A stretch of 64,000 nt of DNA from Amycolatopsis acidicola (GTDB lineage: Bacteria > Actinomycetota > Actinomycetes > Mycobacteriales > Pseudonocardiaceae). Positions 39,815-48,504 of the stretch are shown here, piece after piece (the stretch's first letter is position 1; every line of letters starts with the position of its first letter). The notes under the pieces are model-generated. The model had not been told where the DNA came from. It did no database searches and was given only the letters and a program-made list of their open reading frames with translations. The position numbers and the translations under genes are program-made. Location: assembly GCF_007713735.2 (NCBI RefSeq), contig NZ_VMNW02000004.1:148783-212782 (forward strand). The letters are read 5' to 3'.

Positions 39815-41119
39815 TTACGCCATTTGGTAGCCCGCATCCAATTCGGTCTGGAGTTTCACCCGGTCGATGGCCTTTTCCCACTTTCCGACCACCAGGGTGG
39901 CCACGCAGTTGCCGGCGATGTTGGTGAACACGAAAGCCGCGGACAGGGCGAAGTGGATACCGAGCACGAGCGCGATGCTGCTGACCGGGATGGTGTGCGT
40001 CGCGGTCAGGGTCAGCGCCAGCACGGCGATCGCGGAACCCGAGACGCCGGCCCCGCCCTTCGAGGTCAGCAACAGCACCAGCAGCAGGCCCAGCTGCGCC
40101 TGCCAGCCGAGGTCGGTGCCGGTCGCCTGCGCGAGGAAAACACTTACGGCAGCGAAGTAAAGGCAGGTGCCGTCGTGGTTGAAGCTGTACGCCGTGGGCA
40201 GGACGAGACCCACGACCGGCTCGTCCACGCCCAGCCGCTTGAGTTTCTCCGTCAGCTGTGGGAAAACGCTTTCCGACGAGCTCGTGCCCAGCACCAGCAC
40301 CAGTTCGGCGCGGAAATACCGCATCAGCTTGAGCAGGCTGAACCCGGCGTATTTCGACACCGGCCACAGCACGAGCACGAAGAACAACACGACGATCAGG
40401 TAGAAAACGCCGATCAGCTTGCCGAGCGGCACGAGCGTGCCGAGCCCGTACTTCGCGACGGTGTAGGAAATCGAGCCGAACGCGGCGAACGGCGCCACGC
40501 GCATCACCTTGCGGATGATCCAGAACAGCGCCTGCTGCGTGTTCTCGACGAGGTTCAGTACGGGTTGCGCTTTCTCGCCCAAGGACGCGAGCCCGCAGGC
40601 GAACAGCACCGAGAACAACAGCACCTGCAGGATCTCGCCCTCGGCGAAAGCCTGCACGGCCGACGTCGGCACCAGGCTCACCAGGAAGTCGTCGAAACCC
40701 TCCGACTTGGCGGGCGCGGTCTGCGAAGCGCTCGCGTGCAGGGTCGACGGGTCCACGTGCATCCCGGCGCCCGGTTTGAGCACGTTCACCACGACCAGGC
40801 CGATGACCAGCGCGAGGGTGGTGATCACCTCGAAGTACACCAGCGCCCGTACCGCGATGCGGCCCACCTTGCCGAGGTCGCGCACGCTGGTGATGCCGTG
40901 CGTGACCGTGCAGAAGATGATCAGGCCGACGACCATCTGGATGAGATGGATGAAGATGTCGCCGAGGAAGTCGACGTGGTGGCCGACCGCGGGGGCGAAG
41001 GTGCCGACCAGGACACCGACGACCATGCCGGCGAAAACCTGGAAAGTGAGGTCCTTGTAGAAGGCTTTTTTCTTCTTCGGCGCGCTTTCGGGCGCGCCGG
41101 TGACAGTGGTCTCGCTCAT
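39815..41119 (-). CDS. dctA: C4-dicarboxylate transporter (DctA family, sodium/proton symporter)
   Basis: A 434-aa DAACS-family carrier with eight main helices and two re-entrant hairpins. Signature motifs: LGTSSSESVFPQL (serine-rich hairpin), YSFNHDGTCLYFA, LLTSKGGAGVSGSA and TNIAGNCVATLVV. N-terminus MSETTVTGAPESAPKKKKAF precedes the first helix. Start ATG 41119 with GGAGACC upstream. It is the third gene of a unit with the decarboxylase-like and amidohydrolase genes, so the imported acid may be their substrate rather than succinate or malate. Confidence 0.92.
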   Translation of the reverse strand: MSETTVTGAPESAPKKKKAFYKDLTFQVFAGMVVGVLVGTFAPAVGHHVDFLGDIFIHLIQMVVGLIIFCTVTHGITSVRDLGKVGRIAVRALVYFEVITTLALVIGLVVVNVLKPGAGMHVDPSTLHASASQTAPAKSEGFDDFLVSLVPTSAVQAFAEGEILQVLLFSVLFACGLASLGEKAQPVLNLVENTQQALFWIIRKVMRVAPFAAFGSISYTVAKYGLGTLVPLGKLIGVFYLIVVLFFVLVLWPVSKYAGFSLLKLMRYFRAELVLVLGTSSSESVFPQLTEKLKRLGVDEPVVGLVLPTAYSFNHDGTCLYFAAVSVFLAQATGTDLGWQAQLGLLLVLLLTSKGGAGVSGSAIAVLALTLTATHTIPVSSIALVLGIHFALSAAFVFTNIAGNCVATLVVGKWEKAIDRVKLQTELDAGYQMA

Positions 41120-41151
41120 GGTCTCCGGTTTCTTCGTCGAAACGGCGTAAC

Positions 41152-42042
41152 TCAGTGGCCGAGCAGTTCCCTTGCCGGCGCGAACACCTCGTCCACGCTG
41201 AGTTCGCGCGGGAGGAGGCCCTGCTCGAGGCAGGTGGCGATGATGAGTTCCAAGGGGTGGCGCAGGTTTTCGAAGCCGAACAGCGTGGGATGCGGCACGC
41301 CGTCCTTGCGTGGCACCGATTCGTCCGCGCGTCGCAGCAAGGCGTACGCCTCGCGGATCGCGCCCGGGTCGCGCCGGCAAGCCGAGCGGCCGGCCGCGAC
41401 CATGTGGTTGATCGGCACGAACCCGTTGTGCTGCCACCATTTCCGGTCGCGCTCGGCGGCATCGGGGACCACCGGCACGAACTCGCCGCCCTCGGGCAGG
41501 TCGTTGCCGAAGATCGCGGCGTCGATGCTGCCTTCGCGCAGTAGATCGGTCAGGCTCGCGTCGCCGATCGAGCGGTCCACGTACGGCGGGTCCTCGTACT
41601 CGGCCACGTGCGCGCCGTCCCGCGTGATCCAGCGCAACTGGTCCGCGCCAAGGCCGAAGTCCTCGGCGAGGTGGGCGCGCACCCACATGCCGGTGGTCTG
41701 GGTGAAAGCCCGCACGCCGATCCGTTTACGCGCGAGTTCTTGCGGCTGTGGCAACGGTTTCGCCGACGGGGCGACCAGGCAGCCGCGCTGGAAACGGGCC
41801 GCGACCACGACGGGCAGGAGCACCACCGGGCGGTCGTAAGCGATCGCCTGCAACGCGGTGACGATGGCGAGCTCGGAGAGGTCGTACGCCTCCTCGCGCA
41901 CCATCGGGGCGAATGCCTTGTGCACCGGGGCCACGTCGGCGAAGTCCAGTCGCACGGAGTCGCTGGTGAATTCCCCCTGTTGCAACGGTTTCGTGTGCGG
42001 ATAGTCGCCGAGAACGGTGCGGAGTACGCGCTGGTCAGCCAC
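41152..42042 (-). CDS. 4,5-dihydroxyphthalate decarboxylase-like protein
   Basis: A 296-aa protein of the type II binding-protein fold group that includes bacterial 4,5-dihydroxyphthalate decarboxylase. Visible segments: RVLRTVLGDYPHTKPLQQGE, FAPMVREEAYDLSELAIVTA, IGVRAFTQTTGMWVRAHLAE and FVPINHMVAAG. There is no signal peptide, consistent with a cytoplasmic enzyme. Start GTG 42042 overlaps the amidohydrolase end by 8 nt; GTG 42051 is an alternative. Pairing with an amidohydrolase of the 2-pyrone-4,6-dicarboxylate lactonase superfamily and DctA suggests aromatic dicarboxylate breakdown; the true substrate is unproven. Confidence 0.82.
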   Translation of the reverse strand: MADQRVLRTVLGDYPHTKPLQQGEFTSDSVRLDFADVAPVHKAFAPMVREEAYDLSELAIVTALQAIAYDRPVVLLPVVVAARFQRGCLVAPSAKPLPQPQELARKRIGVRAFTQTTGMWVRAHLAEDFGLGADQLRWITRDGAHVAEYEDPPYVDRSIGDASLTDLLREGSIDAAIFGNDLPEGGEFVPVVPDAAERDRKWWQHNGFVPINHMVAAGRSACRRDPGAIREAYALLRRADESVPRKDGVPHPTLFGFENLRHPLELIIATCLEQGLLPRELSVDEVFAPARELLGH

Positions 42043-42892
42043 GGTGGTCACCGACCGCGGGGTAGAACTTCTCCGCCGTGCCACCGAAGACGAGCTGCTG
42101 GTCCGCTTCCGGGAGGGTGGCCAGCACGTCCTGCGCCGTTTTCAGCAGCTCGGTGAGAGTTCCTTCCGCGGCGGGGAAGTTCGAGCCCCACGCGACGCGG
42201 CCCGCGCCGTAGACGCTGAGCAGGTGCTCTAGGAAGTCGGCGGGCGTGGACTCGCCGGTGGCCGCCGCGGCGAGCGTCCGGTTCGTCAGTTTCAGGTGGA
42301 CGCCGGGGAATTCGGCCATGTCGAACAACGCCTGCGCGGCGCGGAAGGGCTTGCCGTCCGTGAGATCCGGTCGCGCGCAGTGGTCGAGCAGGACGCGCGC
42401 GCCGGGGAAGTTCTCCAGCAGCCGGCGCAGGGCGGGGAGGCCCTGCATGGTCATCTGCAGGCACACCGGGATGCCCTGCTGTTCCGCGTAGGCCCAGGCC
42501 GGGTAGGACTTTTCGTGGCCGAGGCAGTCCGCCTGGCCGGGCATCGTGGTGCCGGTGGTGAACAGCCGGAAACCGGCGAGGCCGTGGCACTGCCAGCGCT
42601 GGATCTTCTCGACCGCGTTGTCGGCCAGCGCGTCGATCGAATAGACGCCGACGAACCTGTCCGGGTGGGCGGCCACGGTGTCCGCGACGTAGCGGTTGTC
42701 GTGGCCGTACACAGTGGACGCTTGAACGACGACGGCCTTGGCGATGCCGGCGTCGTCCAGCGCGCGGAGCAGGCCGTCCGCGTCTACGGGACGTTCCCGC
42801 GACCAGTCGGACTGCCGCCCGCCGATCGGGTCGGCCGGGTAGCGGGCGCTGTCGGGGGAGATGACGTGGGTGTGCGTGTCGACGATGTGCAT
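42035..42892 (-). CDS. Amidohydrolase-2 family protein (metal-dependent TIM-barrel hydrolase)
   Basis: A 285-aa hydrolase starting MHIVDTHTHVISPDSARYPA, with the HxH metal motif. GLAGFRLFTTG, VLLDHCARPD and VAWGSNFPAAEG (the Asn/Asp end motif of the superfamily) follow. Members hydrolyse lactones (2-pyrone-4,6-dicarboxylate, sugar lactones) or decarboxylate aromatic acids. Start ATG 42892 with GGAGCCGC upstream; the frame is open to 42988 without family sequence. It is the promoter-proximal gene of the three-gene minus-strand unit. Confidence 0.87.
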   Translation of the reverse strand: MHIVDTHTHVISPDSARYPADPIGGRQSDWSRERPVDADGLLRALDDAGIAKAVVVQASTVYGHDNRYVADTVAAHPDRFVGVYSIDALADNAVEKIQRWQCHGLAGFRLFTTGTTMPGQADCLGHEKSYPAWAYAEQQGIPVCLQMTMQGLPALRRLLENFPGARVLLDHCARPDLTDGKPFRAAQALFDMAEFPGVHLKLTNRTLAAAATGESTPADFLEHLLSVYGAGRVAWGSNFPAAEGTLTELLKTAQDVLATLPEADQQLVFGGTAEKFYPAVGDHRG

Positions 42893-42987
42893 GCGGCTCC
42901 AGGCGACGGGTGCGGCAGGGGAACGCACCGGCGATGGACCGGGTGGTCCTGAATCTTGGTGAAGCGAGGCTAACACGATCGTTAACA

Positions 42988-43020
42988 ATTTTGGCGAAAA
43001 TCCTCGTCACGATTTTGGCG
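42988..43020. promoter_or_regulatory. Direct repeat upstream of the amidohydrolase operon
   Basis: ATTTTGGCG occurs at 42988-42996 and 43012-43020, starts 24 bp apart. An ACGATCGT palindrome lies next to it at about 42975-42982. The region is unusually AT-rich for this genome and about 95 bp upstream of the operon's first ATG, so it is a likely regulator-binding and promoter region. Confidence 0.4.
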
Positions 43021-43028
43021 TCGAAATT

Positions 43029-43326
43029 ATGGGCATTTGTCGTGTTTGGGGTGTTTCTGGGGTGACGCACCCACTGGGGGACGTTCCGCGTGAGCGGGTG
43101 CCGGAGGCGTTCGCCGCTTCGCTGGAATCCCGGATCTTCCAGCAGCGCGACCCGATCAAGCGGACGGTGGACCAGCTTCTTCCTCAAGCACATCCAGAAT
43201 CCCGGGCAGGACAGCGCCTGGACGGCTGACTTCACGGCGCAAGAGCAGGCGTGGACCCTCGAACTCCTTCGCGAACGCCAGGAAAACCTCGTTTCCACCC
43301 TCTCCGCACTGTGGCGGCTGGGCTGA
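43029..43326 (+). pseudogene. Frameshifted remnant of an unrecognised gene
   Basis: Two overlapping frames read as one protein if a shift near 43175 is allowed. The first reads VPRERVPEAFAASLESRIFQ then RDPIKRTVDQ; the second continues FFLKHIQNPGQDSAWTADFT and then QEQAWTLELLRERQENLVST before a stop. Neither part has a good start site. The protein-like, helix-rich composition suggests the 3' part of a dead gene. I do not recognise the family. It fills part of the 487-bp gap between the amidohydrolase and the PfkB kinase. Confidence 0.4.
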
Positions 43327-43379
43327 ACGAGCGATGCTCCGTTGGCGCAACCGGGCGGAAGTCTGCTTGCATGGGTGGT

Positions 43380-44267
43380 ATGAGCCGGTTGGTGCATGTC
43401 GGGCAGGTCGTGGTCGACGTCCTGTTGCGCCTCCCGGAGTTGCCTGGCCCGGGCTGCGACGTGCTGGCCACCGAAAGCCGGATAGCCGTCGGGGGCGGGC
43501 TCACGGTGCTCAGCACCGCGGTGCGCCAAGGGCTTCCGGCGGCCTACGCGGGCATGCACGGCACCGGCCCGATGGCGGACCTCGCCCGCGAGGCGCTGGC
43601 GCAGGCGGGCGCCGAACTCTTGCAGCCCCGCCTTCCGAAGCAGGACACGGGATTCACCGTCGTGATGGTCGAGAGCGACGGTGAGCGCACCTTCGCCACC
43701 TCCGTCGGCGCGGAGGGGGAGCTGGGCAGCGCCGAGCTGGCCCGGTTGCGGCTCAGGCCCGACGACGTCGTGTACATCTCCGGCTTCTGCCTCGTCCAGC
43801 CGCGTAACGGGCCGGCGATCGCCGAGTGGCTGTCCACTGTGGACGTGCCGGTGATCGTGGACCCCGGGCCGCTCGTCGCGGAGATCCCCGAGGACGTGCT
43901 CGCCCCGGTGCTGGCGCGCGCCGACTGGTGGACCTGCAACGAGTACGAGGGCATCCTGCTCACCGGCGAGGCCGAGCCCGCGCCGGCACTCGCGGGCCGC
44001 ACCGGCGGGGTGGTCGTGCGGATGGGCGCGGACGGCTGCGTGCTCGCGAAGGACGGCGAAGTGCGGTGGATCCCGGGCTATCCGGTCAAGTCGACGGGCC
44101 GCAGCGGCGACGTGCACGTGGGCGCGTTCGCCGCCGCGCTGGCCGCGGGCGAGCCGCCGGAGCGTGCGGTGGCGAGGGCGAACGCGGTCGCCGCACTCAC
44201 GCTCACCCACCGCGGCGCCGCGCCCGCGGCGGCGGAGGTCGACGCCTTCCTCGCCGCGCGGCGCTGA
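43380..44267 (+). CDS. PfkB-family carbohydrate kinase
   Basis: A 295-aa ribokinase-fold sugar kinase. The N-terminal GQVVVDVLLRLPELP and IAVGGGLTVLSTAVRQG fit the first PfkB signature. The catalytic Asp is in KSTGRSGDVHVGAFAAALAAG, a variant of the usual DTTGAGDAF motif. VYISGFCLVQPR and WWTCNEYEGILLTGE are the nucleotide-binding part. Start is ATG 43380 (MSRLVHVGQ) or ATG 43371. It is convergent with, and 2 nt from, the ABC sugar permease stop. Likely substrate is the imported sugar or its aglycone product. Confidence 0.85.
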   Translation: MSRLVHVGQVVVDVLLRLPELPGPGCDVLATESRIAVGGGLTVLSTAVRQGLPAAYAGMHGTGPMADLAREALAQAGAELLQPRLPKQDTGFTVVMVESDGERTFATSVGAEGELGSAELARLRLRPDDVVYISGFCLVQPRNGPAIAEWLSTVDVPVIVDPGPLVAEIPEDVLAPVLARADWWTCNEYEGILLTGEAEPAPALAGRTGGVVVRMGADGCVLAKDGEVRWIPGYPVKSTGRSGDVHVGAFAAALAAGEPPERAVARANAVAALTLTHRGAAPAAAEVDAFLAARR

Positions 44268-44268
44268 C

Positions 44269-45090
44269 TTACTTGCCGAACCCCGCGGTCAGCCCGGCCA
44301 CCAGCTGCCGCCGCCCCAGGATGTAGAGCGCCAGCACCGGGATCGTGGACAACACGACTGCCGCCAGCACCGCCGGGATGTTCACCCGGAACTGCCCCTG
44401 GAACGCCCACAACGCCATCGGCAGCACCCGCTGGTCCGAGCTCTGCGTGAGAATCAGCGGGAACAGGAACCCGTTCCACACGTTCAGCCCGTCGTACACC
44501 GCCACGGTGATCACCGCGGGCCGCACCATCGGCAGCACCAGGCTGAACAGCATCCGCCAGTGCCCGGCGCCGTCCACCCGCATCGACTCGAACAGCTCGT
44601 TCGGCACGTCGCGCAGGAAGTTCGCGAGTATCACCACCGAGAGCGGGATCGCGAACGCCACCGACGGCAGGATCACCGCGAGCAGCGTGTCGTACAGATA
44701 GGCCCGCGTGATCAGGTAGTAGATCGGGATGATGGTGGCCTGCAAGGGGATCGCGAGCCCCAGCAGGAAAGCCTTGTACGTGAACCCGGAGAACCGCGTG
44801 CGCGAGCGGACCACGTAGTAGGCGGCCATCAGCGACACCGCCACCGTGATGGCCACGGTCCCCAGCGTCACCACCATGCTGTTCAGGAAATAGCGCAGGA
44901 AGTCGTTCTGCAGCACGAGCCGGTAGTTGTCCAGCGTGGGGTCCGCCGGCGGGGCGAGCGGGTTCGAGTCGTAGAACCCCTGCTGGCCGCGCAGGCTCGT
45001 CACCACGATGTAGTACACCGGCACGATCACGACGGCCAGCCACACGAACCCGGCGACCCCGCCCGGCAGATTGGCGCGCGCACGCGACAT
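44269..45090 (-). CDS. Carbohydrate ABC transporter permease (MalG type)
   Basis: A 273-aa permease with six helices and the EAA loop ELFESMRVDGAGHWRMLFSL followed by VLPMVRPA. It belongs to the CUT1 family that imports oligosaccharides. ATG 45090 overlaps the upstream permease stop by one base (TGATG). Partners: the MalF-type permease and lipoprotein just upstream. No ATPase is encoded here; in actinobacteria a shared MsiK-type ATPase often serves such importers. Confidence 0.93.
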   Translation of the reverse strand: MSRARANLPGGVAGFVWLAVVIVPVYYIVVTSLRGQQGFYDSNPLAPPADPTLDNYRLVLQNDFLRYFLNSMVVTLGTVAITVAVSLMAAYYVVRSRTRFSGFTYKAFLLGLAIPLQATIIPIYYLITRAYLYDTLLAVILPSVAFAIPLSVVILANFLRDVPNELFESMRVDGAGHWRMLFSLVLPMVRPAVITVAVYDGLNVWNGFLFPLILTQSSDQRVLPMALWAFQGQFRVNIPAVLAAVVLSTIPVLALYILGRRQLVAGLTAGFGK

Positions 45091-46022
45091 CAGGCACCCT
45101 CCAGCTGACTGCCGCGCTGGAACGACGCGAACCGCGCCAGCCCGAGCGACAACGCGAGCCCGGCGACCACCAGCAGTACGGCGAGCGTGCTCGCCCGGCC
45201 CATGTCGTTGTTCGAGAAACCGTTGAGGTACATGTCCAGCGGCAGGAAGCGGGTCGCGTTGCCCGGCCCGCCGCCGGTGAGCACGAACACCAGGTCGAAG
45301 TAGGTCAGCGAACCCACCAGCATCAGCGTGGACGAGGTCAGGATCGTGTAGCGCAGCTGCGGCAGCGTGATGTGGAAGAACTGCCGCACCCGCCCGGCGC
45401 CGTCGATCTCCGCGGCTTCGTACAGCTGCCGCGGGATCTGCCGCACGCCCGCCTGGTACAGGAGCGTGTGGAACGGCACGAACTGCCACGCGATCACGAA
45501 GATCACCACGTACAGCGCCAGCCGCGGGTCGCCGAGCCAGTCCTGCGCCAGCGCGCTCCACCCGAACGCCCTGCTCATCCCGAAGTTCGGGTCGAGCAGC
45601 GCCTTGAACGCGATCGCGATCGCCGCCGAGGACAGCAGCATCGGCAGGAAGTACAGCACGCCCAGCGCCGCGCGGTACTTCCCCCGCGAAGCCACGAAAA
45701 CGCCCAGCAGCAACGAGATCGGGGTCTGGAACAGCCAGCTGAACACCATCACCTGCACGCTCAGCCACACCGCGTGCCAGGTCGCCGGGTCGCCCAGGGC
45801 CGCTGCCCAGTTCCCGAACCCGGTCCACGCCGGGTCGCCGATCCCGTCCCACCGCATCAGGCTCAGCACCACGACCCCGCCCAGCGGCAGCAGCGCGAAG
45901 ATCGCGAAGAAGGCCAGCGCCGGTATCGCCATCAGCGGATGCGGGCCGGTGCGGTACCGCCGCGGCCCGGGCGCGGACTCCACGGCCACGCCCGGGTCGA
46001 CGTCGATCACGTGCTCGGTCAT
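45090..46022 (-). CDS. Carbohydrate ABC transporter permease (MalF type)
   Basis: A 310-aa permease with six helices and the EAA loop QLYEAAEIDGAGRVRQFFHI followed by TLPQLR. A hydrophilic N-terminus of about 30 aa precedes helix 1 (HPLMAIPALAFFAIFALLPL). ATG 46022 overlaps the binding-protein stop (ATGA). Heterodimer partner of the MalG-type permease. Confidence 0.93.
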   Translation of the reverse strand: MTEHVIDVDPGVAVESAPGPRRYRTGPHPLMAIPALAFFAIFALLPLGGVVVLSLMRWDGIGDPAWTGFGNWAAALGDPATWHAVWLSVQVMVFSWLFQTPISLLLGVFVASRGKYRAALGVLYFLPMLLSSAAIAIAFKALLDPNFGMSRAFGWSALAQDWLGDPRLALYVVIFVIAWQFVPFHTLLYQAGVRQIPRQLYEAAEIDGAGRVRQFFHITLPQLRYTILTSSTLMLVGSLTYFDLVFVLTGGGPGNATRFLPLDMYLNGFSNNDMGRASTLAVLLVVAGLALSLGLARFASFQRGSQLEGA

Positions 46023-47308
46023 TGGCCGATGGTGCCGTTCATGTTCGCCGAGAACTGCTCGGGCGTGATCTGCTTGAGGAACAGCTGATCGAGGTTGTTC
46101 AGCAGCGCGTCGGCCTGGCCGGGGGACAACGCCTGGTCCCAGGAGAGCTGGAAGCTCGGCGCGTTCCGCGCGACGTTGTACACATAGGACAGATACTGCG
46201 GGTCCTGTGCCTTGGCCAGTTTGGCCTCGATCCCGTTCACCGGCGGCACCGAGCCGTTCGCCAGCAGACTGTCCACATAGGAGTCGTTCATCACGTTCTC
46301 CCGCAGGTACTTCACGGCCGCCTGCTTCTGATCGTCGGTCGCGGTGGCGGAGACGGACCAGTAGTTGGCGGGGTTGCCCACGATGTCCGCGGGGTCGCCC
46401 TTGCCGCCGGCCACGGTGGGGAACGCGACGTAGCCGAGCTTGCCGCCGGAGATGAACCCGGGGTCGGCCTGTTTGATGGTGGGGAACGCCCACGAGCCCA
46501 TCAGGTACATCGCCGCTTTGCCGGTGTAGAGCAGTGCGGTGTCGGCGTTGCTGTCGGTGGCGATGGAGTTGAAGCCCTTCACGAACCCGCCCGCGTCGAC
46601 GAGCTGCTGGATCATCCGGTTCGCCTGCAGCACGGCGGGATCCGACCACGCGCCGGGCTTGTTCGACGCGATCGCGTTGAACACGTCCGGCCCGCCGATC
46701 CGGTCGACGAGGTACTCCTCCCACATCAGCTGCGGCCATTTGCTCTGCCCGCCCATCGAGAACGGGGCGATCCCGGCGGCGTTGAACCTCGGGATCAGTG
46801 CCATCAGCTCGTCCCACGTCGCCGGGGGTTGCGCGCCGATCTTGTCGAAGAGCTCCTTGTTGTAGAACACGAACACCGGCTGCATGCCGTTGTTGGGCAC
46901 CGCGTAGGTCTTGTCGCCGATCACCCCGGTCTTGGCCACCGACGGCAGGTACCGGCTGGTGAGCGTCGGGTCCTTCTGCACTTCGGGGGTGAGGTCGGCG
47001 ATCTTGCCCGCGTCCACCCACGACTTGAGCATCCCGCCGTTGCCCCAGCTGAACACCAGGGTCGGCGCCTGCCCTGCCCCGACCGCGGAGCGGATCTTCT
47101 GCTTGTACGCGTCATTGCCGAAGAACTGGCCGTCGATCCCGCCGCTGGAGAACGAGGTCCGGAACGTCTGCTCGTCGCCGCCGGTCAGCGCCCAGGCGGA
47201 AACCGAGCCGCTCGCGCCGGGCCCGCTGGAGCCGCAGGCGGCGACGAAAGCCAGGAGCGTGGCGGCCAGTGCCGCCGTCCACGCCTTCCGGCGTTTGCCC
47301 AGTGTCAT
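46019..47308 (-). CDS. Extracellular sugar-binding lipoprotein of the ABC importer
   Basis: A 429-aa CUT1 solute-binding protein. Signal sequence with lipobox ending FVAACGSSG, Cys at about residue 25, for lipid anchoring. GDKTYAVPNNGMQPVFVFYN and WDELMALIPRFNAAGIAPFS are typical of family 1 binding proteins. ATG 47308. A TCCGAAA-N2-TTTCGGA palindrome 23 bp upstream is a LacI-type operator. The nearby GH3 enzyme suggests a beta-linked glycoside or short oligosaccharide as ligand. Confidence 0.93.
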   Translation of the reverse strand: MTLGKRRKAWTAALAATLLAFVAACGSSGPGASGSVSAWALTGGDEQTFRTSFSSGGIDGQFFGNDAYKQKIRSAVGAGQAPTLVFSWGNGGMLKSWVDAGKIADLTPEVQKDPTLTSRYLPSVAKTGVIGDKTYAVPNNGMQPVFVFYNKELFDKIGAQPPATWDELMALIPRFNAAGIAPFSMGGQSKWPQLMWEEYLVDRIGGPDVFNAIASNKPGAWSDPAVLQANRMIQQLVDAGGFVKGFNSIATDSNADTALLYTGKAAMYLMGSWAFPTIKQADPGFISGGKLGYVAFPTVAGGKGDPADIVGNPANYWSVSATATDDQKQAAVKYLRENVMNDSYVDSLLANGSVPPVNGIEAKLAKAQDPQYLSYVYNVARNAPSFQLSWDQALSPGQADALLNNLDQLFLKQITPEQFSANMNGTIGQ

Positions 47309-47330
47309 GATCTGCCTTCCGCATCGAAGG

Positions 47331-47346
47331 TCCGAAAACTTTCGGA
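47331..47346. promoter_or_regulatory. LacI-type operator O1 before the ABC genes
   Basis: TCCGAAA (47331-47337) and TTTCGGA (47340-47346) are inverted with a 2-bp spacer. It is 23 bp before the binding-protein ATG, in the divergent gap shared with the LacI gene. Confidence 0.65.
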
Positions 47347-47433
47347 AACACTATGGTGTGGATGGCAAGATAAGCCCCGGTGCTACCAGCGTCAAGGGGC
47401 TGTTGTTCCTACGAAACCTCGGTTAAAGTGAGC

Positions 47434-47445
47434 CGAAATTTTTCG
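47434..47445. promoter_or_regulatory. LacI-type operator O2 at the lacI leader
   Basis: CGAAA (47434-47438) and TTTCG (47441-47445), the same half-sites and spacing as O1. It ends next to the AGGAGG ribosome site of the LacI gene, indicating autorepression. Confidence 0.6.
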
Positions 47446-47460
47446 ATAGGAGGTTCGGAC

Positions 47461-48492
47461 GTGCCGGCAGGTTCGGGCAAGCGGGCGACGCTGCAGATGG
47501 TGGCGGACGCCGCCGGGGTGTCGCTGCCCACCGCGTCGAAGGTGCTCAACGGCCGCGGTGACGTGGCCGAAGCGACCCGGACGCGAGTGGAGGGGGTGCT
47601 GCGGAAGTACGGCTACGTCCCGCAGAACGGCCGCCGCACGATCGCCCCCGCCCGCGTGGTGGACCTGGTTTTCGACGATCTGGTCAGCCCGTACTCGCTC
47701 GAGCTGTTGCGCGGGATCACCGATGCGGGCGCGGAAAGCGGGGTCGACGTGGTGGTCGGCCGGGTGCCGGTGGCCGACGACGGACCGCTGACCCCGGAGG
47801 ACAGCTGGGCGCAGCGGCTCAAGAGCAGTGGCCGCGAGGGGCTCATCGTGGTCACCTCCGAGCTGAGCCTGGCCCAGGTCGAGGGCTTCGCCAGGGCCGG
47901 GCTGGCGCTCGTGGTGATCGACCCGCTGAACCTGCCGCGGGTGGAGGTGACCAGCGTCGGCGCGACGAACTGGAACGGCGGGGTGTCCGCCACCGAGCAT
48001 CTGCTGGGCCTCGGGCACCGGCGGATCGCGTTCGCCGGCGGCCCGGTCGGGGCTTCGTGCGGGCAGGCGCGGCTGCACGGGTACCGCGCGGCGCTGGAGA
48101 ACGCCGGCCTGACGCCGGATCCGGAGCTGGTCCTGCACGGCGCGTTCGAGTACCCGGACGGACTGGAGATGGGAACCCGCCTGCTGGAGCTGGAAAATCC
48201 GCCCACCGCGGTCTTCGCCGCCAGTGACGCCACGGCACTCGGCGTGATGGAAGCCGCGCGGCGTAAGGGTTTGCGCGTGCCCGAGGACCTCAGCGTGGTC
48301 GGTTTCGACGACACGATGCTCGCCGCGTTGACGACCCCGGGGCTGACCACCGTGCGCCAGCCGTTGCAGGACATGGGCCGCGTCGCGCTGCGCACCCTGC
48401 TGCGGCTCGCCGCCGGGGAAACCCTGGATTCCCACCACGTCGAACTCGCCACGAACCTCGTCGAGCGCGGATCCACCGCGCCCATCGCCTGA
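47461..48492 (+). CDS. LacI-family regulator of the sugar locus
   Basis: A 343-aa repressor. The N-terminal helix-turn-helix and hinge read LQMVADAAGVSLPTASKVLN GRGDVAEATR with RVEGVLRKYGYVPQ next. The C-terminal half is a sugar-binding domain (HLLGLGHRRIAFAGGP; AVFAASDATALGVMEAARRK; VVGFDDTMLAALTTP). Start GTG 47461 after AGGAGG. It is divergent from the ABC operon and followed 12 nt later by the GH3 gene, so it probably represses both directions through the two CGAAA-N2-TTTCG sites until the sugar arrives. Confidence 0.92.
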   Translation: MPAGSGKRATLQMVADAAGVSLPTASKVLNGRGDVAEATRTRVEGVLRKYGYVPQNGRRTIAPARVVDLVFDDLVSPYSLELLRGITDAGAESGVDVVVGRVPVADDGPLTPEDSWAQRLKSSGREGLIVVTSELSLAQVEGFARAGLALVVIDPLNLPRVEVTSVGATNWNGGVSATEHLLGLGHRRIAFAGGPVGASCGQARLHGYRAALENAGLTPDPELVLHGAFEYPDGLEMGTRLLELENPPTAVFAASDATALGVMEAARRKGLRVPEDLSVVGFDDTMLAALTTPGLTTVRQPLQDMGRVALRTLLRLAAGETLDSHHVELATNLVERGSTAPIA

Positions 48493-48504
48493 ACAAGGAG
48501 CACG

